Part shown: positions 9,729 to 21,600 of the stretch, piece by piece
How positions within the stretch are numbered: position 1 is the stretch's first letter
How the letters are laid out: every line of letters begins with the position of its first letter
NCBI GenBank assembly: GCA_037179385.1
Contig: CM074181.1
Span: 49,682,394 to 49,746,393 of the forward strand
Source of the DNA: Holothuria scabra
Taxonomy: Eukaryota > Echinodermata > Holothuroidea > Aspidochirotida > Holothuriidae
DNA: 64,000 nt
Reading direction: 5' to 3'
The notes under the pieces: model-generated
The model's input: only the letters and a program-made list of their open reading frames with translations
Database searches by the model: none
What the model was told of the DNA's origin: nothing
Position numbers and translations under genes: made by a program

Positions 9729-11673
9729 TGGCTTATGATATTCTGCGAAACGAAACGAAACGAAACAAATTAGTTAAGGCCACCCATGGAATAGGAAGCT
9801 ATAACGGATAAGAGGAGGACAAAAATCAATCGGTCAAAGTAGTCCTAGGTTTATGAACGTATTTTTTGCTCTGTTTCGCAAATTATCATTAGCGTGGTGG
9901 GCTATTGATATTCTGCGAAACGAAACGAAACAAATTAGTTTATGCCACCCATGGAATAGGAAGCTAAACGGATAAGAGGAGGACAAAAATCAATCGGTCA
10001 AAGTAGTCCTAGGTTTATGAACGTATGTTTTGCTCTGTTTCGCAAATTATCATTAGCGTGGTGGGCTATTGATATTCTGCGAAACGAAACGAAACAAATT
10101 AGCCTTCAGGACACCCACCTCGAACAGGAAACTATAACGGATAAGGGGAGGACAAAAATCAATCGGTCAAAGTAGATAGGCCTAGGCCTATGAACATATT
10201 TCTTGCTCTGCTTCGCAAAATTTCATTAAAATATCATCAAAATATCATGAATATAATGGTGTTTTTATAATTTGCGAAACAAAATGAAACAAATAGCGTT
10301 ACCGTGGAAGTCACGATCTGTTTCATAAGCAATTGACAAAGCGGGTAAGGGGAGGGCAAAATTCAATCAGTCATCAAAGCCTATTTACAGACTTTTCACA
10401 CAGTACTAATTAAAGCTGTTGTAGGAAATTCTTGCATATACGGGCGCAGCAATCCACCTACACCAATACTTAGAAACGGAATTATCACGGACTTTACGGC
10501 GGAGAACGCTCTCTTTACAATGGGATAAGAGGTCAGATATAGCCTACAATCCTCGACAAAAATGATGCGGGGACAAAACAAGCAATACAATTAGCAATGA
10601 ACGGATCACCATCCCCCCCCCCCTCCCCCATTCAATGTTGCAACAGCCCAAGACGTCCTGAAACTTCAACATTGATACGGGGAGCGGGGTTTGTCCCATG
10701 TATTTTTGTCGAGTATTGTACTTATTATAGCAGAGGTATTAGGAAACGTTAACCTTTATCAGGCTCACAATTCACATGCCTTTATACAATACACCAATTA
10801 AAGAGGTTTGCCTGTATATCGGAATGATTGCTTGGCGATCCTGAGAATAGAGGAAGCTAATACGAACGCGCACTAAAAGAAATAATTATTCCACGGAGAT
10901 ACAGTGAAACTTTCATGAAAAATAGAAAACAACTTACAAATTTGGAAATGATTTTTTTATTAGTAGGTCTACCCGATATTTGATCTACAGTTTTGAAACA
11001 TGTACAAGTTTTTGTTGAGCATAAATGTAATATAATTAGAAAAAGAGAATGATCTGATAAATGGGAAGGATTTAAAATCAGATCAGAATCCGATCTGAAT
11101 TCTCTGTACGCCGTGTGAAGGCGGCTAGAATTATTACGTTTCGTTTCGCAGATTATCATTACCCCACCACGCTATTGCTATTTTGCGTAACAGAGCAAAA
11201 AAAATATGTTCATTGGCCTAGGCCTTCTTTGACCGATTGGTTTTAGTCCTCCCCTTACTCCGTTATAGTTTCCTATCCCATGGGTAGCCTAAACTAATTT
11301 GTTTCGTTTCGTTTCGCAGAATATCAATAGCCCACCACGCTAATGATAATTTGCGAAACAGAGCAAAAAATACGTTCATAAACCTAGGACTACTTTGACC
11401 GATTGATTTTTGTCCTCCTCTTATCCGTTATAGCTTCCTATTCCATGGGTGGCATAAACTAATTTGTTTCGTTTCGTTTCGCAGAATATCAATAGCCCAC
11501 CACGCTAATGATAATTTGCGAAACAGAGCAAAAAATACGTTCATAAACCTAGGACTGCTTTGAACGATTGATTTTTGTCCTCGATCCTCTTATCCGTTAT
11601 AGCTTCCTATTCCATGGGTGGCCTTAACTAATTTGTTTCGTTTCGTTTCGTTTCGCAGAATATCATAAGCCAC
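9729..11673. mobile_element. Foldback transposon with tandem-repeat arms
   Basis: The left arm (9729-10330) contains three to four direct repeats of about 165-170 bp, with GATATTCTGCGAAACGAAAC recurring at 9737, 9907 and 10071. The right arm (11140-11673) contains the same units inverted. The outermost ends are GGCTTATGATATTCTGCG and CGCAGAATATCATAAGCC. A possible short target duplication, ATGCTA, lies at 9723-9728 and 11674-11679 (one base is unaccounted for). The central 0.8 kb has no transposase and holds a smaller MITE. The plan recalls Foldback elements of flies and TU elements of sea urchins. Confidence 0.7.
10547..10718. mobile_element. Tc1/mariner-like MITE, copy 1 (nested in foldback centre)
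   Basis: Ends CAATCCTCGACAAAAAT and ATTTTTGTCGAGTATTG are inverted and flanked by TA on both sides (10545-10546, 10719-10720). A TA duplication with such ends fits Tc1/mariner. The 39317-39506 element shares the ends and the internal TTCAATGTTG / CAACATTGA blocks. Confidence 0.65.
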
Positions 11674-13835
11674 ATGCTACTTATTGATCATACAATGATG
11701 CACTAGCAATTTGAAGTAGTGACACATTTTGAATATTACAATATTTTACTTTGGTAAGAAAAAATATTTTGGTCAATGTGAACTTTACCAAAACATCATA
11801 AGTAGTTAAAGCAAGGACTTTGAGTGTAACTATTTGCTACAAACATTTCCTGATACTCCATTATCCTACTTTCTACAAACATGAATAACATAGTCATATA
11901 AAAAAAACTATAGTTTATTGTAAAAATTATTTTATAGAAAAATAAAAGAATCCTACATAGGTCACTTATTATAGAATTCAAGAGTAAGAGCTTTACAGAA
12001 TACAAAAATACATCCAGGCAAAAATCCTTGTCATGATCCTGTATGCCATTAAAGTCTTGCATATTATTTTAAGTATACACTCAGTCTATAATATTTGGTG
12101 AGTATTCAAGGCATTCCACATTACTATGATTGTGCCTACAAGATCTTTGTTCATTTAAAAATGAATGATTATTCAGATTAAAGAGCAAACTGGCTAAACG
12201 ACTAGAGAAGTATCCAGCTGTTTGATTGAATTAAACGATTTCCCTAAGGAGGAATATTGCATTGTCTGGCACAACTCTGTTTATTGAATCAGACTCTTAC
12301 TAAATACAGATGGTGAATGATTAAGGTGTAGTTGCTTGCACAGATACTTATCATTCTTACAACTATACTAGTTTCACTCCGGCAACCAACTGCCCAATCG
12401 ATGTGTATTGTTCCTTTACATTAAAAGGTAGTGAGACACAAAAATGACAAAGTTGGGTATTTGATGTAAAAAAGCATTAAAAACCAAGAAAACTGCCCCA
12501 ATTTCCATCAAAATCGGTTGAAAATTGGCGATTTTACAGGTTTATTTCTGATTTTCACTTAGTCATGCATAAATATGAGCTCAATATGTAAATCTTGTGA
12601 TGTCATGGGAGGGACATACCATATATGGCTAATGTTATCCTTCATTTTTGCAATCTTCACTTCAAGGGCAGTTGTAACAATGGTGTTTCCCGAAGGGTTT
12701 ATTTTGAAAGTTGAAATCGTGTCCTTGAAAATCATTAGTGTCAATTATCAAACTATAAACTATCTGATGAGTAATTAAGAGATAATTAATGTAGGGTTAA
12801 CAAAAGAAATGTCAACTCTGTGCAACACTCAACATCACTATTTTTGCATAACCAACAAGTTGCTTCAGAAACGTTCAAACTTTGAAGAGGTATATCTTGA
12901 GAATGGTAAAAGATATTGACATAATTCCAACGGACTCTTCCTTAGGAGACCTTGTTCCTCAGCTACCAAGTAAATTCAGTGCTTTTTGCTGACATGTCAC
13001 ACTATCTTTAATGACTAAACTCCTCCTAATGCCCATAAGTTGAACAAAGTTCTCTAATTGACGGAAGTGTACAAAAATTCAAAGCCTCAACAACTTAGCA
13101 TAAATATTTTTGCATGAAACTATAACTTCTTGTGCTTATTGTTAGCACTGCAATGTGGAGGTACCCTTCAAAAAAAGACAAACTTACATTAATCACCTAC
13201 TATGAAGGTAGTTTATTAAGTAGCTTATATTGCCATTTGATAGTGAGTTCAGTCATTTGTAGTGTATCATGTTTCATCACAACTACTGCCTAATTTCAAA
13301 TGATGCAATCCTGAACATCTATTACTTGTGCAATTGCAATTTATAATATCTTCAACTGAAGATGGTGGTGAGTGACTACCCTGTAGATATTTGAGTAACG
13401 TTTGCTCCATAGCATTTTATTCACGATCATATTAGACCCAACCGATGACAATCAGGTAGCCTAGGCCATAGGGCACCCCCATAGTTACTATATAGTTTAA
13501 GGGTCGATCACAAAGTTGCCTCTAAGGTGTGTGGTTTTCCCTCTAATTTTCCTGTACTAGTATACGTAGTGGGTTGAGTTGGCACTGGGTCATTTTCTAT
13601 AAATTGATGGCCAAATTAGTGACTTTTATGTATGTTGGTGCATATTCAGTTACATGAATCATATTAACAGGGAGCTGTAAGGAAAAGGACATAACAGTCA
13701 CATCTGACAAACAATTGATACCCGAAAAAATAGTGATGTTCTATTTAAAGTATCTTTGATTAGTGGTTGGTCCCTTTGTTTATATTTGTTTATAGTACTG
13801 CGGTGTGTTGACTTTCTCCTTACCAAAGGAGATCA
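11674..13835. other. No gene seen (AT-rich)
   Basis: No exon-like frame, RNA gene or clear repeat was recognised in these 2.2 kb. Short open frames here look random and show no protein-family signature. Confidence 0.3.
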
Positions 13836-13940
13836 GGGGCCTGTTCCACAAAGAGTTACGCACGATCTTAAGTTTGATTTACTGTTGGCTTAAGTATGGT
13901 GAATAAACTTAAGATTGTGCGTAACTCTTTGTGGAACGGC
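13836..13940. repeat. Palindromic MITE, copy 1 (105 bp)
   Basis: CCTGTTCCACAAAGAGTTAC at the left is inverted as GTAACTCTTTGTGGAAC at the right, giving arms of about 40 bp around a loop containing GATTTACTGTTGGC. The same element is at 61566-61675. No coding capacity. Confidence 0.7.
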
Positions 13941-15421
13941 GATCTGACCATTTCACACTCAAGCAATCCTAGAACAATTGTTTAGTTAAAATTTACTTTG
14001 AGCTTAGGTTTGTTATGATTAGGTATCCAGCCCTAATCAAAACATTTAGCTAACGTACTGTGAATGATAGTTTAAATAAATAGTTCCATTGCTTCTATTC
14101 CTGGCATCTTCTGGGATATCAAAGCATGATTAAAACCTTGATCAGTTTCTCCAACTTTGGCACATTTCTGAAACTTTTAAAACACATCCAAAATGTATGC
14201 TGTGAAAAAATTCTCAGAGGAATTTAAAAGAAATTACATTGCTGGTGAGCATTAATGGACATTGTTAATGACTAAATTCCATATATTTCTCAGATGGCTG
14301 GTAACAAAAAGTTAATGAAGAGTTGGTAAGGAGTAGTTTTTCCACTGGGTACCCCGGTATCTGACCGATGTTCTTGCTACCCGGGTAAAAAATTACTACT
14401 CGGGTGGCGCTTTTCTATGATTTCTTTTTGATCATCGCCAAATAACATGCTTATTGAAAGTAACAAATGTATTAACCCACATCTCATTCACAATCATTTG
14501 AAATGAAGTTGCTTAACTTGTTTGCTTCTGTAACATGCTTTTGTTAAATTGCACTATTCCAGAATCAATTCCTGCGACCATTACCATTTAAAGAAACAGC
14601 ATAGGCCTACGTTCTATACTGTGCACAGCCTAAAGTAGCCCACGGGGCGGACGAAAGATATTGCAAGGTTTACGATCTGGTACCCTGGTACCTGACGGGC
14701 AATACAGTTTGGGTAACCGGGTACGAATTTCCTACAAGGTGCAAACACTGGTAAGGAGTGTGTCATCCCATTGCTTTTTTAACAATGCATCACTGATAAC
14801 AATTGATGTAGGCATAGAGATAGGTAGTGTAAGCAAAAGAGCAGGCTACTATCAATCACAAACATTGTTCCAATCAGTCTATAGAAAATTGTGTCTCCTG
14901 ACATATCCCTGATATAACCCACATCATGAATGCACAGCCTACTCTCCCTTGATGAGTATTACAGTAAGACCTCATCAGGAAACTTTCTGCTAACAGTGAC
15001 AAACAACATACCTAAGAACACTAAGTATTACACCTGTTTGACAGTGTATTCTTCATTCAACATTACATTACAATGTGATTTAATTTTATTTTATTTGAAG
15101 GGTTTACAACAAGCACTCGGACTGGAGACAGAGAGCATGATGGCAGATTGCATGAGAATGGCAGTATAAATCTTTAAGCAACCACATGCGCAACTCTTTT
15201 TTACCCAGTTTTCAATTACCCTGTTTTGCCTTCATTTGAATTGTCGAGTCTGTAAAGCTCTGTGCTCTGTGCTATTATCACAATGTTCCGAAAAATATCT
15301 CACTGATAAAAAATTAAAGGCACATTTCTACTTTGGAAAATTAAAAGGAAATTAACTAGAAAAAGAAACAAAGAAAAATAAAAATATGCCCGTTCTTGTA
15401 GGGAATCCTGACTTTGACCAC
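13941..15421. other. Intergenic sequence downstream of P450 gene A
   Basis: This holds the presumed 3' untranslated and flanking sequence of gene A. On the minus strand an AATAAA hexamer lies at about 15085-15090, roughly 335 bases past the stop codon, and could be its poly(A) signal. Other hexamers are possible. Confidence 0.3.
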
Positions 15422-15600
15422 TCAGCGTGGGGTAACACAAATTCTGAAATTCTGTGGATTTGCAACAATAGCAACCCTGGGCTCAATGCTAGGAACAGGG
15501 TCCCCTTCTGGAAAAGAAAACCTGAATCTCTGAAATAAGTTGGTGTAGAACAGAAACAGTTCCATCTTGGCCAAGTGTTCTCCCAAACATACACGACGAC
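15422..15600 (-). CDS. Gene A exon 6: haem Cys and C-terminus
   Basis: This completes the haem loop (RRVCLGEHLAKMELFLF) and ends FRICVTPR with the stop TGA at 15422-15424. It matches gene B exon 6 in length, with eight residue differences by my count. Confidence 0.92.
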
Positions 15601-18600
15601 CTTTTGAAGAAGAAATAAAAGTTTCACTTTTAGTGTTTTCCTAACACAACCTAGACTAAGGGCCTTGACTTGATGGGTTGGGCATGGGCACAAGACCCAC
15701 AAGGGCAGGTTTGCAAAGATGTTAGGCTTAAGAAATGTTGTCCAAGTAATTGGATGCTGGAAAATGTAATTTCTTGTGGAAGCTAAATGATTGATGTTGG
15801 CTCCAAGGGACTCAAACAGTATGTAGAGTATGTTTTCAGGGTTTTGCAAGGCTTTGATTATCATACAAATAATAAACATATACGGTTTGTACTTGCAAGA
15901 AAGACCCATGGGAGCCAATAAAGATTGTAGGAAGAGTAAAAAAAGCAGAGAAGCAGAAAACATTAGCACTGCTTGGAATAAATTGTCAATCGAATGATAA
16001 AAACAAACAGACTGTTATGCTCACTTCTCAATGCAAAAATGTTATGCTGCCAATTACTCACTTCATACATTGGATAAGATACTGTAGAAATATGCCTATC
16101 TGTAAAGCAGGCAACAAGCTGTAGTTAGACATTTCTAATTCATATTCAGGCATAATTTGCAAATGCGCATTTTGTGCTGAACCATGCTATATGGATTTTA
16201 GCAACTGACCAGAGTGTTAAACAAGCAGAAATTTTTGATTGTGTGGTTGTGAGTCAGTGCTAGTGGAAATCTGTGCATCAGCTTTTAAATTTGCAAGGAT
16301 TGCTAAGAAAGCAGTAAATGTTGGCATGTTTGTACATGTAGCAAGTCCATGTGACAATTCAGTGCAAGTCCTACAATCAAAGCTGTAGGCTTTGATTACT
16401 CAGGGTTTTGGGGCTGCTTTTCACCACTGATTGGATCCGACAATGACCTGTCTACCATCACTATCTAAGAAATCAACTTGGTACAATAAATAAATGAGTC
16501 AGATGTGAAAGCTGACTGTATTAAGGGTGTCAGTAGTATGCTTCCTTTATTCCCTGAGGCGATTAGATGTAATATCGGGCGGAGGATTGTGGATGTTTCA
16601 CAAAGTAATAAGGAAAGTTTAATCATGATACCTTCTGTAACTGACCACTCAGAATACTTGTGGCTTAGACTCTAATAAGAAACAGACACTACTGTGGGAT
16701 CTTCTAGGGAGCTAGGGGCAAACATACCTGAATGTTAGTACCAAACTGTGCTTTGCATTTAAGCCAGAATAAACTTACAAAACTTGTGGTAATGTATTTG
16801 TAAAACAGCTGATTCAATATTTACTAGCCAAGAAGACAGGAAGTACAAACCTATGCCAAATGGTATGAACTCTTCTGGTCGGATGACAGTCTTACCATCA
16901 TCACTTAGAAAATTGGTTGGATCAAAATTCTTTGGGTTTTTCCATACTTTTGGATCATGAAGCATACCCCAAATATTGAAAAATAGTTGAGTACCCTGAA
17001 AAAAAGACAAGAAAAATAATTTCCAGAAATTTATAGTCTAATCAGATGCAAACCACTGCTTGCTTATCTATACTTGACAAAAATTAAAATGCTCTACTTT
17101 TTATGCATGTTTTTTTCTTCCCATATTGAAAATATACTCCATGCTCAATCTCGTCAAGAAGAAATTTGATAGAAGTTCATCTCACAAAACTATGAAAGCC
17201 GAAAGGAAATGTCGTCCTTCAATGCACTATGGTAATTTGATCACCTTTTTGCCATCACTTATTTTAGAATTTGTTGGAAGTTGCTACAGTATTTGATACC
17301 CACAGTTGTTGGGACTACTGTACCAAAATAGTAATCAAAACTTCTGCTCATTGAAGCAGCTTATTAAAGTAATGAACCAGGGGTGAGTACTATAACTGGC
17401 AACCCCAGTTTTTCCCTAAAAACTGTGGTAGCCATGACGGATCTCCTTAAGGTCTAATATTCTGTAATACTGACCTAAGAATTTGTACTTATCAACTAAA
17501 AGGAGCACCCTCTGTCTGTCCCCAAGTTGTTCCATGTTTATTTAGTGCATTACACATTTTTTGTGCATTAATTTTGACACACCCCTCCATAATGCAACTG
17601 ACCAGCATTTCATAGGCTAAGCTTTGACAAAAGTTCCATGTAGAATATGATGCATTTTTGCATATAAACACACCCCTCTCTAATGTAACTGACCACCGTT
17701 TCATATACTTTGGTAAAAGTTCCCTGGAGAATTATGCATTTTTGTGCATTGACACATCCCTCTCCAATGTAACTGACCAGCATTTCATATACTTTGGTAA
17801 AAGTTTCTGGTAGATTATGATGCATTTTTGTGCATTGACACATTTTTGTGCATTGACACAACCCTTTCTAATGTAACTGACCAGCATTTCATAGGCAATG
17901 CTTTGACAAAAATTCCTAGTAGAATATGACCCATTCCTGTGCATTGACACACCCCTCCATATTGCAACTTACTAGCATTCCATATACTTTGGTCAAAGTT
18001 TCCTGTAGAATATGATGCATTTTTGTGCATTGACACACACACACCTCTCTAATGTAACTGACCAGCATTTCATATACTTTGATAAAAGTTTCCTGTAGAA
18101 TATGGCGCATTTTTGTGCATTGGCCCCCCTTCTCTAATGTAACTGACCAGCATTTCATAGGCTATATGCTTTGACAAAAGTTACCTGTAGAAAATGATGC
18201 ACCTTTGTTGTACCAATTACAATGCTTTGACGCAACATTTTGAAAACTTTCACACACTGCTTGTCACAGTCCTGACAATCTTGATTTAGGTTGAATTGAA
18301 TTACTGTACCACTTCACAGGGTTTACAGGTTGCAGCTTCCAATTGATGCTGTACTAAAGTGCAAAATACAAACCAGCTGTTCAAATCACCATCATGCTGG
18401 CTGAGATGGCTCAAAAGCAATCGAAGATAAACACTTTGATACTGTAATGGGACAAGGTATGAAGGAGCATTTTTCATTTGTCTTGCTTTTTAACATTAGC
18501 ATTTTAAAAAAATTTCATGCTCATGTACTATCCAAGTCTTGTTCACTTACAGAGAAAAATCCCATGTGGGAATGATTGAAGTTTCAATGGTTACAGCTGA

Positions 18601-21600
18601 GTGTAGGTCACACTATAGCAAGACCAGATTAGATTCTGATCCAATTTTTGTGAGTTTTAAGTTACTACTGTGTCTTCTCCATCCATTGTTGAGAGAGAAA
18701 AAAAGTCTTTTTTTTTCCTTTTCAAACTGACAGTGCTTCTTGAGATATTAAATTTTCAAGCAAAAGCATCACACAAACACAGACACACATACATTGTCTA
18801 CGTCCTCAGTTTTGTACAAAGATCAAGCCACACTCACAAACACACATCACCATGGCATAGATTTCTTCCCTGCCTTCGGCAAGGAATAAAATATTGCCAA
18901 CCTGTGTAAATATATGATTTGTGTAAGACAACCATAAAAGTGAAATTTTAAGTAATTATTTTGTGACTTCATGTTTACAAACAGCTTTAATAGGTCCATC
19001 CCCACCTGATAACCTGAAACCTGAAAGGCTGTCAGCAGATAAAATGTCACAGAATAATTACCATATTTTTTATTTTAGTAGTCCTTCAATAAAAATCATC
19101 CATGTCCACAGGTTGGCAAATTTTTGCTTCTTTCCAATTGAAGATGGAGGAGACTTTTAATCTGACAGAAATTGAAGCAACATCCAATCTGATATTGCTA
19201 AAGTTTGACTGGCACTTTAGACTTTCTTAGCTTGCTACCTACTGTATTTAAGCATATATAAGGAGATCAGTTGTTTTACCTTTGGAATGTTGTAACCCCC
19301 TAAAGTTGCATCTTGAAATACACCCCGCGGTGGGGATAATGAGACAACAGGTTGAAATCGCTGAATTTCCATCACAACAGCATCTGTATATGGCATATTT
19401 GGTCGATCCTCACAGGAAGGCTGTTGATCTAAGCCCACAACACGATCAATCTCCTCTTGAACCTTGTGAAAAAAAAGGAAATCTTTGGAACCTTTCTAAG
19501 TTTAATGAAGTAAATACAAATATAAAGTTGAGATGGGGACTGATGATCCCTTGCAAGTCGAGTCAAGTGATGCAGGAAGGTGCAAGTCAAGTCACAAATC
19601 ATTTACTTGGTCAAGTCACAAACCCTGAAGCCAGCTTCAGGGTTACAAAAAAGTTACAAATTATTTGGTAGCGAGTCAAGTTTTAAGTCCTGTATCCAGC
19701 TAAAAGCCACGTCACAAATCATTTGATAATTGGTGCAGTAGCGAATCAAGAAACAGGTCCTGTGGCCAGCTACAAGTCAAGTAAGAAATCACATGGTAGC
19801 GAATCAAGTCACAGGTCCTGTGGCCAGCTACAAGTCAAGTTAGAAATCTCATGGTGGTGAATCAAGTCACAGGTCCTGTGGCCAGCTGCAAGTCAAGTTA
19901 AAATTCATTTGGTGGTGAGACAAGTTGCAAATCCTGTGACCAGCTGAAAGTCAAGTCACAAATCACTTTGTAATTGATAGCAAGTCAAGTCACAGGTCCT
20001 GGAGCCAGTCCAGTGGCAAGTCAAGTCACAAATCGTTTGGTAGGGAGTCAAGTCACAAGTCAATTGCCATGGCTTACTCACAGGTCATGGCACAAAATAT
20101 TTCAATGCAAAAAAAAATCATTAAGTTGCATATTATTATGTCAATCAAAAATGTGGCGAGTATGAAACTGCAAAAAGGGAGAGAAAGTATATACCACCTT
20201 AAATGGATGAGACAGAGATAAATTCCTTTAATGTTCAGGGTGGTATGAAATCCATCCAAGTTTCCTAACTTGAAAGATTGTGTTAGCAAGGTCTTCAGAG
20301 ATTTTGACTACTTTTTACCTCAATTGAACTTTGACTCTACCTATCACAATAGGGATACATTTATTTCTGTAACCCATCTGCTTTCCTATAACATATAAAA
20401 CTTTTCTACCTCGAGGTGTCATGTTAAAAGGATGTGTTAAGGTAATATTTAACTACACACCAATACAAATGCATTATATAATGTCATACTGTTCAAAAAC
20501 TGACGTTCAAGTTCCCGTTTAGTTGCTTCTTACGACAAGCAGGGAATAAAGTGAGCATATTCTACAATCCCCAACCCACAGGGGCCAACCATGGAGGGAC
20601 TTGCTTAGTTTTGTGACATGGGATGAGTATTAACGGTCTAACTGTGCACATTTTATTGGCGATAGTCGAGGACAAACTTTTTGCCTCACATGACCTAGGA
20701 CCTGGATGCAGTTTTATGTCATACCCAGGACCCTTAAAAGATGTGACCCTTATGACCCCAAGAGTGGCAACTGGGAAACCTGTGCCAATTTCACAAAACC
20801 AGAATGCAAAAATGCATTGAGGTTTCGATGATACATACATGCTCTTTTCAATTGAATGCTACATTTGTTGTAACAACTGGTGACCCAAAGTGACCTTTGA
20901 CTCAACCTGTAAGTAACTGGTTTTTCTTTTAACCAAAACACTTCTATATTCAAAAAGCCAAATTTCTACTGTGCCTTAAGATATTCTGCAAACAAGGTTT
21001 ACAGAGTTTGATGCCGGGTGATACCAGATGGCCATTGACCTCCACCAAAAACAACAGGTACAGTACTTTCAACTCACCATAACTCATACACAAACTAATT
21101 GTGAAATACATCCATATTTCGTACCTTGAGCTGTCCTATACAGGTATTCGCAGTTTGACTCCCTTTGACCCCAAATGACCTTTGACCTCTACCAAAATCA
21201 ATAAGGTTCTTCTTTACATCATAATGCATCAACATATCAAGTTTAAAATCAATCCAAGCTTCCTACAGTACCTTGAGATATTGTGTTAAAAAGTTTTCAG
21301 GATTTGTCCCCTTCTGACCTTTGACCTCCACCAAAATAAATAGGGTTCTTCTTTACATCATAACGCATCAACATATCAAGTTTGAAATGAATCCAAGTTT
21401 CCTACGATGATGTATCATGTAAACGAAGATTTCAGGGTTTGACCCCATGTGACCCCAAATGACCTTTGACTTCCACCAAAATTAATTGGGTTTTTTTTTA
21501 ATCAAAACCCATTAACCTATCAAGTTTGAAAGGAATCCAAGTTTTTTACCTTGAGATATAGTGTAATTAAGGATTTTGGGGTTTGACCCCATGTGACCCC

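Noticed and set aside
15352..15969. Long open frame (205 codons) on the minus strand
   Set aside because: It is shifted by one frame relative to the true P450 exon 6 (15600-15422) and runs into intron sequence. The correct frame gives the haem motif and C-terminus and joins exon 5 in phase.
17492..18158. Set of overlapping Cys-containing minus-strand frames with repeated MLVSYI and NAQKCI text
   Set aside because: They are translations of the 90-bp tandem repeat in an intron. There is no splice structure, and several frames are open only because the unit lacks stops.
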